Assembly: GCF_016862175.1 (NCBI RefSeq)
Contig: NZ_BOML01000013.1
Location: 332,017 to 396,016, forward strand
DNA: 64,000 bases
From: Paractinoplanes durhamensis
Lineage (GTDB): Bacteria; Actinomycetota; Actinomycetes; Mycobacteriales; Micromonosporaceae
Direction of reading: 5' to 3'
Every line of letters begins with the position of its first letter. Positions within the stretch are counted from its first letter, which is position 1. Below are positions 34,350 to 44,400 of the stretch, one piece after another. Below the pieces are notes generated by a model. That model was not told the DNA's origin. It saw only the letters and a list, made by a program, of their open reading frames with translations, and made no database searches. Both the position numbers and the translations under genes were made by a program.

Positions 34350-37300
34350 TTGACCAACACCAAGCGGGATCCCGCGGCAGAGCTCCGGAAAGCTCTGGTG
34401 GCCGCCCTGGTCGACGTGCCGGTCACACATAGTCTTGCCGACCGGAGATTGCTGATTAACCTGGTCCGGCGCGACGTCCGCACGTTCCCCGACGTCCCGG
34501 AACGCGATCAGGCCAGGACCCATGTAATTGAGATCGTCCTTGCCTGCATAAGCACCCGCGGAGGGCTCCGCGCACTCAAAGAAGCATTGATCGTCATGGC
34601 GCCGGAGGCGCCCGGCACCCGGCTGGCGTGCTCCCTCGTCGACAATGCCAGCCTGGCCAGCCTCCTCCTGCAGGGCGAGAGCCAACAAGCGCATCACCTC
34701 CTTCGGAGGGCCGCGGCCGAAGCCGACGACGCCGTATGGCACGAGATCACCCTGTCGACGATCTCCGGCTCCATCAAGCCTCCGCCAGACCTCGTGCAGG
34801 CATTCGATTTCGCCGCAGGCCGTGACACCGCCCGGCATACCGCCACCGCCCTGATCCTCGCGCACCGAGTCGCGGCCGAGCTCGACGGCACCCTCCGCGC
34901 GGAGTTGGCGGCCTGGGTCGAGCAGGTCGCCGAGAGGCTCGAGTTGCTCGACGACGTGACGTCGGGCCCCGACACCGAAGCCGCCGTCCGGGGTGACACT
35001 CCCGATGTGCCGTCGGACCCGTCGCCACCAGGCGTAATGTCGGACGATTTGCAGTTTATCGCCCCCGATGGTCAGCTTGGTGGCTTTGGTGACGAAAATG
35101 GTGATATGGACAACCAGCACGACACGCGAACAAGATTCATGCCAGCTGTTGATATCGGGCCCAGCTCAAGGGCCGATGCCGAGGCCGTGCCGGCGACCCA
35201 TGGCGACACGAGCGAAAAGATTGGAGATGATATGGCTCCCGTCGCCGACCGGAAGCTCACCCATGAAAAGCTTCCGCAAGTATGGGGAGAAGTACCACAG
35301 AGAAACCCCGACTTCACCGGTCGGGAAGAATTTCTCGAAACGCTTCACAACGAACTCAGCGAACGACGCCAGACCGCCGTTCTACCGCAGGCCATCCATG
35401 GCATGGGTGGCGTCGGCAAGTCTCAAATAGCCATTGAATACGTTCATCGCCACAGCCGCGAATACGATTTGATCTGGTGGATCCCGGCCGAGGACACCGG
35501 TCAGATTCTGTCGTCACTGACAAAGCTGGCACAGCGCCTGAAACTGGATGTCAGCCTCGAGGCCAATGCGGCCGTCCCTGCGGTGCAAGAGGCATTGAGC
35601 ACGGGAATAACAGGCTATCGCGACTGGCTTTTGGTGTTCGACAACGCCGAAAATCCCACCGAGGCCCGGAAATACTTCCCGACCGGCGGTGCCGGCCAAA
35701 TTCTGGTGACTTCTCGGAACCCTGACTGGGAACGGGGAACTCGCGCACTCGAGGTCGATGTTTTCACCCGCGACGAAAGCATCACCTTTCTGCAGAACCG
35801 CAACAGCGATCTGCACGACGAGGACGCAAACAGCCTGGCCGAGGCGCTCGGTGACCTGCCACTCGCGATCGAGGCAGCTTCCGCCTGGCGAGCGACCACC
35901 GGCATGGAAACGACGGAGTATCTCCGGCTGCTGAGCGAGAAGCGGCTGGAACTCTTCGACGTGGACCCGCCGCCGGACTACCGGCTCACCGTGCGGGCGG
36001 CGTGGAGCATGTCGCTCGGGAAGCTGGCCGAGGGCAACCTCGCCGCCCTTGAGCTGTTGCAGGTCTGCTCGTTCTTCGCCCCGGAGCCGATCTCCCGCAA
36101 TCTGTTCACCGGCTCGAGCGCAGCAGACATCACGCCGGAGCTGGACGCCATGTTGCGCGACACCTACAGCATCGGCCGGGCGATCCGCGACATCCTGAAG
36201 CTGGCGCTGGCAAAGTATGACCACCGCAACAACACACTCCAGATTCACCGCCTCATCCGATTGGTGCTGACCGACAGCATGGACGAGGGTCAACAGAAGC
36301 GCATGCGACGGGGCGCGAACACCCTGCTGGCGAACGCGGACCCGAATGAACCGGGCCGGCGGAGCCAGTGGGACCGCTACAGCGCACTCCGCGCGCACGT
36401 GGAGGCATCGGACGCGGTGTCCTCGGACGAGCCCCGAGTACACGACCTCGTCTTCAGTGTCGTGCAGTACCTGTACTACTTCGGCGATCACAAGGGCAGC
36501 GAAGCTCTGGCCGAGCAGTCGTTCGAACATCGGAAGGTCGACCGCGGCCCGGCCGACGCGCACACCTTGCGGCTGGCGAAGTGGCTCAGTTGGATGTATT
36601 TCGTCAACGGCAGGTACGAGGATGCCCGGGAACTGAACAAGCAGACCCTCGAGCTCTATCGGCAGACCTTCGGCGACGAGGACGAGGGCACGCTGGACGC
36701 GATGAAGGTCGTTGCGATGGACTTGCGGGTGACCGGCGACTTCCAGTCTGCCCTGGAACTCGATCAGCGCGCCGTGGAGGCCGCACGACGCGCCTTCGGG
36801 CCGGACGATCCCATCACCTTGCAAGGCACGAACAACCTCGGCGTCAATCTTCGGATCCTGGGTTTGTTCCAGGAAGCTGAAAAACTCGATCGGGACAACT
36901 ACCGCCGCCTGGTCAATGTGCTCGGATCGGACAGCGACGCTGCCACGCTCTCGCTCTACAACCTTCTTATCGACCGGCGCGAGTCCGGCGATTACGTCGC
37001 GGCTCGCAAAGAACACGAGGGCGCATATGCCCGAAGCATCGAAATCTTCGGCAAGGACGCCCCGGCAACGCTGCGGATGGCTCGGGCCCTGGCGGTGGCC
37101 CGCCGCAAGGCGGGCGACCACCCAGGGGCGTTGAAGATGTCGAGTGAGACGTTCGACAAATACCAGCGCCGTTATGGCGACGACTATCCTGAGACCATCG
37201 CGACGGCGCAGAACCTTGCGGTCGACCGCCGCCACGACGGAGATCTGCAAGGCGCCCGCAAGCTGGCCGAAGACACGCTGGAAAGGTATGTGCGACTCTT

Positions 37301-37757
37301 CGGCGCGCGGCACCCGTACACACTTTCGGCACGGACGAACCTCGCCGTCATTCTTCGCCTGGACGGAGCGCTCGACTCGGCGCTGGGTCATGACAAGGAT
37401 TCCCTGAGTATTCTCAGAGAAACGCTCGGCGCCGATCATCCGGTCACGCTTATCTGCGCAACCAACTATGGCAGTGACCTGTTTGCGACCGGAGACGTGG
37501 GCGAGGCCTACGAACATGACATCGACACGCTCGCCAGGTCGGAGCGCATTCTCGGCCATGATCACCCTTCGACACTCGCCTGCAGCGTCAATCTGGCGTT
37601 GGACCTCAGGGCGTTGGAGCGGGTGGCCGAAGCCGATCGAATTCTCTCGGACACGCTGGCGAGCCTGCGCCGAGCCCTGGGCGAGCGCCACCCTGCGACG
37701 CTGAATGCACTTCAGAACCTGCGGGCCGACTGTGACGTCGACCCGATGCCGCTCTAG
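34350..37757 (+). CDS. fxsT: FxsT-like STAND NTPase: effector-associated domain, NB-ARC, TPR repeats
   Basis: About 1135 residues. Residues about 3-95 form a helical effector-associated domain (EAD2-like: AAELRKALVAAL, ...RRLLINLV, THVIEIVLACISTRGGLRALKEAL). A disordered acidic linker runs to about 300. Then comes the FxsT-type entry WGEVPQRNPDFTGREEFLE and the NB-ARC NTPase with P-loop GMGGVGKS (about 350), Walker B DWLLVFDN (about 424), sensor ILVTSRN and LPLAIEAASAW (about 500). From about 690 there are ten or so 42-residue TPRs of kinesin-light-chain type. The start is uncertain: TTG 34350 has GGGGG 8 bp upstream; TTG 34320 is possible. It is probably a ligand-gated switch that recruits the EAD-bearing nucleosidase encoded at 38201. 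Confidence 0.9.
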   Translation: MTNTKRDPAAELRKALVAALVDVPVTHSLADRRLLINLVRRDVRTFPDVPERDQARTHVIEIVLACISTRGGLRALKEALIVMAPEAPGTRLACSLVDNASLASLLLQGESQQAHHLLRRAAAEADDAVWHEITLSTISGSIKPPPDLVQAFDFAAGRDTARHTATALILAHRVAAELDGTLRAELAAWVEQVAERLELLDDVTSGPDTEAAVRGDTPDVPSDPSPPGVMSDDLQFIAPDGQLGGFGDENGDMDNQHDTRTRFMPAVDIGPSSRADAEAVPATHGDTSEKIGDDMAPVADRKLTHEKLPQVWGEVPQRNPDFTGREEFLETLHNELSERRQTAVLPQAIHGMGGVGKSQIAIEYVHRHSREYDLIWWIPAEDTGQILSSLTKLAQRLKLDVSLEANAAVPAVQEALSTGITGYRDWLLVFDNAENPTEARKYFPTGGAGQILVTSRNPDWERGTRALEVDVFTRDESITFLQNRNSDLHDEDANSLAEALGDLPLAIEAASAWRATTGMETTEYLRLLSEKRLELFDVDPPPDYRLTVRAAWSMSLGKLAEGNLAALELLQVCSFFAPEPISRNLFTGSSAADITPELDAMLRDTYSIGRAIRDILKLALAKYDHRNNTLQIHRLIRLVLTDSMDEGQQKRMRRGANTLLANADPNEPGRRSQWDRYSALRAHVEASDAVSSDEPRVHDLVFSVVQYLYYFGDHKGSEALAEQSFEHRKVDRGPADAHTLRLAKWLSWMYFVNGRYEDARELNKQTLELYRQTFGDEDEGTLDAMKVVAMDLRVTGDFQSALELDQRAVEAARRAFGPDDPITLQGTNNLGVNLRILGLFQEAEKLDRDNYRRLVNVLGSDSDAATLSLYNLLIDRRESGDYVAARKEHEGAYARSIEIFGKDAPATLRMARALAVARRKAGDHPGALKMSSETFDKYQRRYGDDYPETIATAQNLAVDRRHDGDLQGARKLAEDTLERYVRLFGARHPYTLSARTNLAVILRLDGALDSALGHDKDSLSILRETLGADHPVTLICATNYGSDLFATGDVGEAYEHDIDTLARSERILGHDHPSTLACSVNLALDLRALERVAEADRILSDTLASLRRALGERHPATLNALQNLRADCDVDPMPL

Positions 37758-37807
37758 CACGCCGGATCGCGGATGGTGACGGCTTCCCGCCGTCGCCATC
37801 CGCCGTC

Positions 37808-37984
37808 TCAGTCGATGCGCCCAGGTGGGCCGGAGCCCAGATTGACCCGAGCGTGCTCCAGTTGTTCGAACAATATCGACTTCGACGGCTCGAGAAGCCG
37901 GCGATCTGCCTTGCAGAGATCGCGGAGAGAAGTACCCGTTAAGTCGATCAAATCAGTTTCGATCTCTGGGGGATCGAGATCCAC
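37808..37984 (-). CDS. Candidate FxsA-like RiPP precursor peptide
   Basis: A 58-residue peptide. The leader-like part contains EIETDLIDLTGTSLRDL, which resembles the (E)TDLVDL(T/S)xxxLxxL leader of FxSxx-COOH precursors. The C terminus is HARVNLGSGPPGRID and lacks the F-x-S-x-x ending. GTG at 37984 is the preferred start because AAGGGA lies 9 bp upstream; an ATG at 38068 would give 86 residues. It is antisense to and between the STAND and nucleosidase genes, and reads the same way as the HExxH gene at 39297-41093, which encodes a likely modifying enzyme. The conserved-looking Asp at the end could be a hydroxylation target. This is a pattern-based assignment. Confidence 0.5.
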   Translation of the reverse strand: MDLDPPEIETDLIDLTGTSLRDLCKADRRLLEPSKSILFEQLEHARVNLGSGPPGRID

Positions 37985-38200
37985 AGCGCAGATTCCCTTC
38001 TCAAGGCCGGCCACGCCGGGGTTGAGCGTACGGTCACCGGGATGGCGGCACGCGGGACCTTTCGCCATTCATCTTCGCCAGTCTCTCATATCCGCTGGGA
38101 TGCAAGGCACGATTCGCTTCGGGGCGGCAGCAATCTCGATAATGATCGACGTGATACATGATCCGGCGGGAATTAGTATGGGTGAGTGGGGTCTTCGCAC

Positions 38201-39325
38201 ATGCCGGGTGACATAACAATCGGGATCGTCACGGCCTTGGCGATCGAGTACGCGCCGGTCCGGAAGGTGCTGGAAGGCGCGCACGATCAGCACATGCAGG
38301 GTGATCAAAAGCTCTACTGCGTCGGCAGCGTTCCCAGTGCCGCCCCGGACACGCCGCATCAGGTCGTAGCCACACAGTTGACCCGGGATGGGACTCGGGA
38401 CGCGGCTGCCACCGTGATCGGCCTCGTCCGATCCTTCCCCTCGGTCCGGACCATCATGGTTTCCGGCATAGCGGCCGGTATTCCGGACGCGGGCCTGGGC
38501 CTCGGTGACATCGTCAGCGCTACCGAGGGTGTCGTCGACTATTCGCACCTGAGGGTGACCGGCGAAGGTACCGAACTACGGCGTCCGCTTGGCGATGTCT
38601 CGGCCGCCGTCCTCGATGCCGACAACCGCCTTGCGGAGCACGAGATCCATGGACACCGCCCGTGGCTGACCACGCTCGCCACCCTGGAGCGAAGCAACGT
38701 CGCCTTCCGGCGGCCGAGTGGAGGCGAAACCACGACCGTCCATCGCGGGGCAATCGGCAGTGCCGACATCCTCCTCCGCGACGCCATCCTGCGTGACGGC
38801 CTCGCACACCGGCACCGGATCATCGCGCTCGAGATGGAGGCGTCCGGAGTGGCCACCGCCGCAAGACTCTGCGGCCGTGAGTTCTTCGTCGTCCGGGCCA
38901 TCTCCGACCTCGCCGATCAGAAAAAGGACGACCGCTGGCATGGACATGCCGCAGCAGCCTCGACGGCCTATCTGCACGCTCTTCTGGGAGCGCTCATGCC
39001 GGAGATCTCGACGCCGACGCGGGCCGGCGGCAACCGGAACGTGGATGGACTGCCGCGGATCGTCGAGGCGCTCCTCGGCAGTCGGGCAGTACGGGACGAA
39101 CACACCAGGTCGCAGCTCATCGACCTGCTTCCCGCCTACATCCGGTCCGGTGTCCCCTACAGTTCGACTCCCCGGATCCACGTCATCTCCATCGTCAGCA
39201 CCTGTTCGGGCTATCCGAGCGGACGAGAGGCCCTCCTGGACTCGCTGTGCGTGCTGCTCGGCGAGGACTCGCCGGAGTTCGGCGCCTTGGCTGCCGTCAT
39301 CCGGCAGAACTGGAGCCGGGCGTAG
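38201..39325 (+). CDS. Nucleoside phosphorylase-fold protein with C-terminal effector-associated domain
   Basis: A 374-residue protein. Residues 1-265 are a PNP_UDP phosphorylase/nucleosidase domain: IGIVTALAIEYAPV at the start, VSGIAAGIPD in the core, LEMEASGVA (ribose-binding Met-Glu, about residue 212) and the catalytic Asp in AISDLAD (about 235). Residues about 285-374 are an EAD2-like domain (LPRIVEALLGSRAVRDEHTR, later HVISIVSTCS and REALLDSLCVLLGEDSPEF) that aligns with the N terminus of the STAND protein. Phosphorylase-fold effectors that cleave ATP or NAD-type nucleotides occur in Detocs, CBASS and Avs defence. ATG 38201 chosen; GTG 38186 possible. Its last 29 bp overlap the convergent HExxH gene. 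Confidence 0.85.
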   Translation: MPGDITIGIVTALAIEYAPVRKVLEGAHDQHMQGDQKLYCVGSVPSAAPDTPHQVVATQLTRDGTRDAAATVIGLVRSFPSVRTIMVSGIAAGIPDAGLGLGDIVSATEGVVDYSHLRVTGEGTELRRPLGDVSAAVLDADNRLAEHEIHGHRPWLTTLATLERSNVAFRRPSGGETTTVHRGAIGSADILLRDAILRDGLAHRHRIIALEMEASGVATAARLCGREFFVVRAISDLADQKKDDRWHGHAAAASTAYLHALLGALMPEISTPTRAGGNRNVDGLPRIVEALLGSRAVRDEHTRSQLIDLLPAYIRSGVPYSSTPRIHVISIVSTCSGYPSGREALLDSLCVLLGEDSPEFGALAAVIRQNWSRA

Positions 39326-41093
39326 CCGTACGGCTCGCCCGTGCCAGCCACTCCGCCAGGACCGACGGGTCCGGGGCAGGGTTGCGGGTACCACGATGCA
39401 CCGCCCGGACCAGGGCGGCATCCTCACGGAGGACTGCTGCCGCCGGCCCATCGACGGCCAAGCCGAGACCGCTCCACGCGTCGAGGTCGTCCGGGTCATC
39501 GAGCAGACGGCGGGTGAAAGCCGCGGCGGCCTCAGCGCGCTCCGCGTGCAGGAGGTTCGCGTCCGCGTCGTCCACCCCCATCGCGCGAAGGCGATCCGTA
39601 AGAGGCACGTCTCCTCGAATCACCCATCTGCGGGCGAGGGCGAGCCGTCCTTGGGACCATTGCCGCTGACCCGCAACGACGACATATCCAGGATCCAGGA
39701 CCGGCGCATCCTTTCCGCTCGACCAGGCGACGACGAGCCGATCCACGGTGTCCTTCGCCGGGCTCAAATGCCGGAGGCGCCAACCCGTGCGATGAGCGGA
39801 AGCTACCAGTTCGGCCGCGCGTACCGCGGTTTCGGTGGTCGGGGCGAGCTTCCACCCGGCGACGCGGTCGGCCAAGCCGTTGATCAGGCGCTCACCGAGG
39901 CGGGTAAGTCCATCCGAGCCGGCCGCCGCACGGAGAGCCTGTTCCACCTGAAGGCGCGAGAGAACATATTCAAACTCGTCGGCCGGTGACTGGCTCAGGC
40001 CTGCCTGGACACGCCAGAAGTCCGATATATCAACAAATGCATATATTCCTTGGATCAGACCGGCCAACGGTCTCGGATCGTCCCGCCAGGGGGCATACAG
40101 ATTCTCCCGCTGAACGCCCGAGGTTGCCGGCAGCAGATGCAGAAGACCACCTAGCCGGATGTGCGCAGATTCGTGGACCAGAGCGACGGCCAAGGCCCGG
40201 GCATCGACAGGCTGGGAGACAAGGACGCTACCGAAAGCCTCACCGGTCGACGCGCTCCGCGTCTCGCCCACACCGTTGTCGCTCAGGGGGACAAGGGAAA
40301 CCACACCGTCGGCCATGGCTTCCGCAGAGGCCCGGTGATGCGCGCAGAGGATCTCCCAGGCTTCGGACAAGAGGGACCCCCACCGCTCGTGATCGGCCAT
40401 CGACAGCCGTTGCGGCTCGACCGGATCGCCAAGGTCACGAAACAGATCGATGTCGTCGAGTGTCACCTCCATGACGGGATCGGAGCCGACCCGAAGCCGG
40501 CGCAGCTCCCACCAGTCGCCATCCCCCGACCAGCTTCGGCCGTCAGCTGCGACCGTCAAGTCTTGCCCACGGCGATGGAGCGTCACCTGATGGCCATCCG
40601 TCTCAGCCTCGGCAACACCCCACGCCGCCCGGTCCGAAAACACCGCCATGCCCAAGCCGGGCAGCATCACCTTGCCATCACGCACCGGAATAGCCGTGGC
40701 CCAGCTGCGGCCCTGACGGACCGCGCCGACGAACGCCAGGGCATGCAGAACGCCGGCATCAACCCACAGCGGAGACGGCGACGTCACGAGGCCGCGAGCG
40801 CGGCGCAGAAGGTAAGCAGCCCAGCTCCCGACCTGCGGATGCAACAGCAATTCTCGAAACATCGCCCGATCCGAGGCGTCGATCTCCATCAGCATCTCGA
40901 TCGAGGTGGCCGGCGGCGGCAACGGTCCGAGCAGATCAGGCCGGTGCGTGACGAGGTCCACGACGGCGCCGAGGAGCAGGAGACGCCGGCTGAACTCGGT
41001 TCGCCACAGTGCATCTGTCAGATCCGCACTCCCGTATCCATGGCAGAGCAGATCCACATGCGAGTCCTTGATGCGGTGGTTCGCCGACAACAT
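39297..41093 (-). CDS. aKG-HExxH-type peptide beta-hydroxylase-like protein
   Basis: A 598-residue protein of the HExxH-motif family linked to FxSxx-type peptides. The motif is HESAH in LVHESAHIRLGGLLHLLP near residue 300. N-terminal features are LLCHGYGSADLTDALWRTEFSRRLLLLGAVVD and the DxxxFRELLLHPQVGSWA segment, both usual for the family. Members are now viewed as Fe(II)/2-oxoglutarate-dependent hydroxylases of peptide side chains rather than peptidases. The start is ATG 41093 with a strong GGAGG 7 bp upstream. No radical SAM partner, usual in FxSxx systems, is found nearby. It converges on and overlaps the nucleosidase gene by 29 bp. Confidence 0.8.
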   Translation of the reverse strand: MLSANHRIKDSHVDLLCHGYGSADLTDALWRTEFSRRLLLLGAVVDLVTHRPDLLGPLPPPATSIEMLMEIDASDRAMFRELLLHPQVGSWAAYLLRRARGLVTSPSPLWVDAGVLHALAFVGAVRQGRSWATAIPVRDGKVMLPGLGMAVFSDRAAWGVAEAETDGHQVTLHRRGQDLTVAADGRSWSGDGDWWELRRLRVGSDPVMEVTLDDIDLFRDLGDPVEPQRLSMADHERWGSLLSEAWEILCAHHRASAEAMADGVVSLVPLSDNGVGETRSASTGEAFGSVLVSQPVDARALAVALVHESAHIRLGGLLHLLPATSGVQRENLYAPWRDDPRPLAGLIQGIYAFVDISDFWRVQAGLSQSPADEFEYVLSRLQVEQALRAAAGSDGLTRLGERLINGLADRVAGWKLAPTTETAVRAAELVASAHRTGWRLRHLSPAKDTVDRLVVAWSSGKDAPVLDPGYVVVAGQRQWSQGRLALARRWVIRGDVPLTDRLRAMGVDDADANLLHAERAEAAAAFTRRLLDDPDDLDAWSGLGLAVDGPAAAVLREDAALVRAVHRGTRNPAPDPSVLAEWLARASRTATPGSSSAG

Positions 41094-41408
41094 CAAGGCC
41101 CCTCCAAGCACGAGTCTGAGCAGACAGCTCCCACATGGCCACTCTAAGCGCAGGGCCCCTTCCGATCGATTGCTACAAATGGGCTCCGGGCGCGGCCCGC
41201 ACCACGGCGACCGCCTCGTGCCGCCGGCCTTGCCGGCCTCGCACACCACGGCGGCTCCCCGTGCGAGCGGCCCTCTCCGCAGGGAGGCGTTGGTAAGTCC
41301 GGGCAGACTCTTAGCGGAAATGTTTGCACTTGTTTCTTTCTGTTGACATCACGGATGTCTATGCGTAAATGTGCTCGCAACGCGTCGTTGATCGAAGGGA
41401 AACACTCG
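41094..41408. other. Intergenic region between HExxH and GH2 genes
   Basis: 315 bp without a gene. Its left part carries the divergent HExxH promoter; its right part has the GH2 promoter at 41343-41371 and a T-rich stretch (41321-41342) with a GAAA...TTTC pair. Nothing else is recognised. Confidence 0.4.
41343..41371 (+). promoter_or_regulatory. Sigma70-like promoter of the GH2 gene
   Basis: A perfect -35 box TTGACA (41343-41348), a 17-bp spacer and TAAATG (41366-41371). The same TTGACA-N17-TAAAxx layout precedes the GH5 gene at 53757. The start codon is 37 bp further on. Confidence 0.55.
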
Positions 41409-44400
41409 ATGCTGCGATCACCCCTGCGACCACTACTGCTTGCCGCCCTGATGGTTCTGTCCATATTGGTGGCGCCGGCCGGCGTCGCGACCGCTGCCGC
41501 CGCCGATGTGCATGGGCTCAAGGGCGAGTACTTCCGGATGTCGGCGCCCGGCGCCCGGGACTTCGCGGAGCTCGGCGGGATCGTGCTCGACCCGAACATC
41601 GATCTCGGCGGGCTGGTCGGGACGTTCCAGTCGCTGACCGGGCGCACCGAGCACACCACCGCCCGCTGGACCGGCAAGCTCACCGCCCCGGCCACCGGCG
41701 ACTACACGTTCTCGATGATCGGCGACAACGGGTTCCGGTTCTCGCTGGACGAGCAGCCGGTGATCGACCACTGGGTCGGCGACTGGGACGTCGAGCAGAA
41801 CAGCGCCCCGGTGCATCTCGTGGCGGGTGAGGCCCACGTCGTACGCATCGAGATGTTCCAGGATGTCGGCGGTGCCAACCTGTTCCTGCGATGGGCGGCG
41901 GCCGGGCTCGCCAAGCAGATCGTGCCCGAATCGGCGTTCACCCCGCCGGACGGCTTCCAGATCTTCCCGGTCGACTTCACGGTCGACCCGGCCGGCACGA
42001 CGCTGACCGCGGCCTTCGAGGCCACGGTGACCACGCTCGGCGAGTTCGCCGCGAAGACCACCGTCGAGGTCGACACCACCCCGTTCCCGATCAAGTCGGC
42101 CCGGCGCGACGGGACTCGCATCACCATCACCCTCGGCCAGCCCGTGCAGAAGGGGCAGAAGGTCCAGGTCAACTACGACGGGACCGGCGGCCTGGTCGTC
42201 GGCACCGAGACGGTCCCGCAGGTCATCCGCTCGGCGACCAACAACTCCACGCACCGGCTCACCACGCCGTGGGGCGACAAGGTCGACAGGAAGCACCCGC
42301 TGCCCGAATATCCCCGGCCGCAGCTCGTCCGCAAGGACTGGCTCAACCTCAACGGGCCGTGGGAGTTCGCCGGCGCCGCCGCGGGTGCGCAACCTGCCTT
42401 CGGGACGAGGCTCGCCGAGACGATCACCGTGCCGTACCCGGTCGAGTCGCAGCTGTCCGGCATCGAGCGGCGCGAGTCGCACATGTTCTACCGCAAACTC
42501 GTGACCGTGCCGAAAGACTGGTGCAAAAAGCGAATCAAAATTAACTTCGGGGCGGTCGACTACCAGGCCGAGGTCTGGGTCAACGGCACGCTCGTGGCCG
42601 AACACACCGGTGGCTACACCGCTTTCACCGCGGACATCACCGGCGCGCTCAAGCCTAGCGGCCAGCAGGAGATCATCGTCGCGGTCACCGACGAGACCGG
42701 CCCGAACCAGCCCAAGGGCAAGCAGTCGCTGAACCCGGGCGGCATCGTCTACGAGCCGTCCTCCGGCATCTGGCAGACCGTGTGGCTGGAGCCGGTCGCG
42801 CCGGCCTCGATCGACGAGGTCGTCACGACCCCTACCCTCACCTCGGTGAACGTGCAGGTCAACTCGGCCACGCCGAACGCCCGGGTGACCGCCACCGCCT
42901 ACGACAAGAAGGGCAAGAAGGTCGGCACGGTCAGCGGCGTGGCCAACACTCCCCTCACGCTGACGGTCGCCAATCCGCACCTGTGGACGCCGGACGACCC
43001 GTACCTCTATGACCTGGACGTTCGCCTCGGCGCTGACGCCGTAAAGAGCTACTTCGGGTTGCGCACGGTAGGCGTACAAAAGGTCGGCGGTTTTCCGAAG
43101 TTGGTCTTGAACGGCAAGCCGATCTTCTCGCTCGCCACCCTCGACCAGGGCTTCTGGCCGGACGGGCTCTACACCCAGCCGAGCGACGCGGCGCTGCGGT
43201 TCGACCTGGTCGAGACGAAGAAGCTCGGCTTCAACGCGGTGCGTAAGCACATCAAGGTCGAGTCGGCCCGCTGGTACCGGCATGCCGACGAGGTCGGGCT
43301 GCTGGTGTGGCAGGACTTCGTGTCCGCCGACATCGACGGCGTGGCCGGTCAGCAGGCGTGGCTCAGCCAGGGCCTCGAGGAGATGCGGCAGCTACACAGC
43401 TACCCGTCGGTGATCGGCTGGGTGGTCTTCAACGAGGGCTGGGGCGAATGGGACCGGACCGCGACCGGGCAGATCACCGAGCAGGTCAAGGCGGCTGACC
43501 CGTCGCGCATCGTCAACGCGCACAGCGGCGTCAACTGCTGCTCGTCGAAGGGTGACTCGGGCAAGGGCGACGTGATCGACCACCACGACTACGTCAACAA
43601 CGACCCGGCCTACCCGGACGCGACCCGGATCGCGATGGACGGCGAGCACGGCGGCTTCACCTTGCGAACCCCGGGTCACATGTGGCCCGGCACGCCGGCG
43701 GTCATCTACAGCGGGGTGGCCGACAAGGCGGCGCTGACCGCGAAGTATGTGGACAACACCTCGCGCTTCTACCTCGAAGCGGCCGGGGCGGAGCTGTCCG
43801 GTTCGGTCTACACCCAGATCACCGACCTGGAGACCGAGCTCAACGGCCTCTGGACCTACGACCGGCGCGAGATCAAGGTCAACGCCGCTGAGGTACGGGC
43901 GGTGAATGCGCAGGTCATCGCGGCTGGGGCCGCGGCCGGGGCGGACGCGACGTTCCCGGGCCGGGGCGACTGGGCGCTAGACGGCACGACCCAGGACACC
44001 AGTGGCAGCAAGGCCGACCTCACGCTGAGCGGCGACACCACGTGGACCGACGGCGTACACGGGCAGGCGTTGAAGTTCGATGGTGACGGCGACTCGGCCG
44101 ACACCGCGGCGCCCGTCCTCGACACGACGAAGGACTACACGGTCGCCGCGTGGGTCACGCTCGACAAGCTGCCCGGCAACTACGCCTCGGCGGTCAGCCA
44201 GGACGGCCGGGCCACCGAAAATCCCTTCTATCTGCAGTACGGCCAGGGGGCCTTCGCCTTCAGCACGCCGGGCGGCAATCGCGCCCGGCTGGCGATCACG
44301 CCTGCGCTGAACCACTGGTACCACCTGGTCGGCGTGCGGGATCACGCCGGCGGTGAGGTGCGGCTGTACGTCGACGGGCAGCGAGCCGCCGCGGTACCGG

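Noticed and set aside
35514..37799. A 761-codon minus-strand frame across the STAND gene
   Set aside because: Shadow of the TPR/NB-ARC coding strand with no recognisable domain.
38069..38548. Minus-strand 159-codon frame at the start of the nucleosidase gene
   Set aside because: It is antisense to the conserved phosphorylase N terminus and lacks recognisable features.
40161..41147. A 328-codon plus-strand frame
   Set aside because: Antisense to the HExxH gene, with no domain and biased composition.
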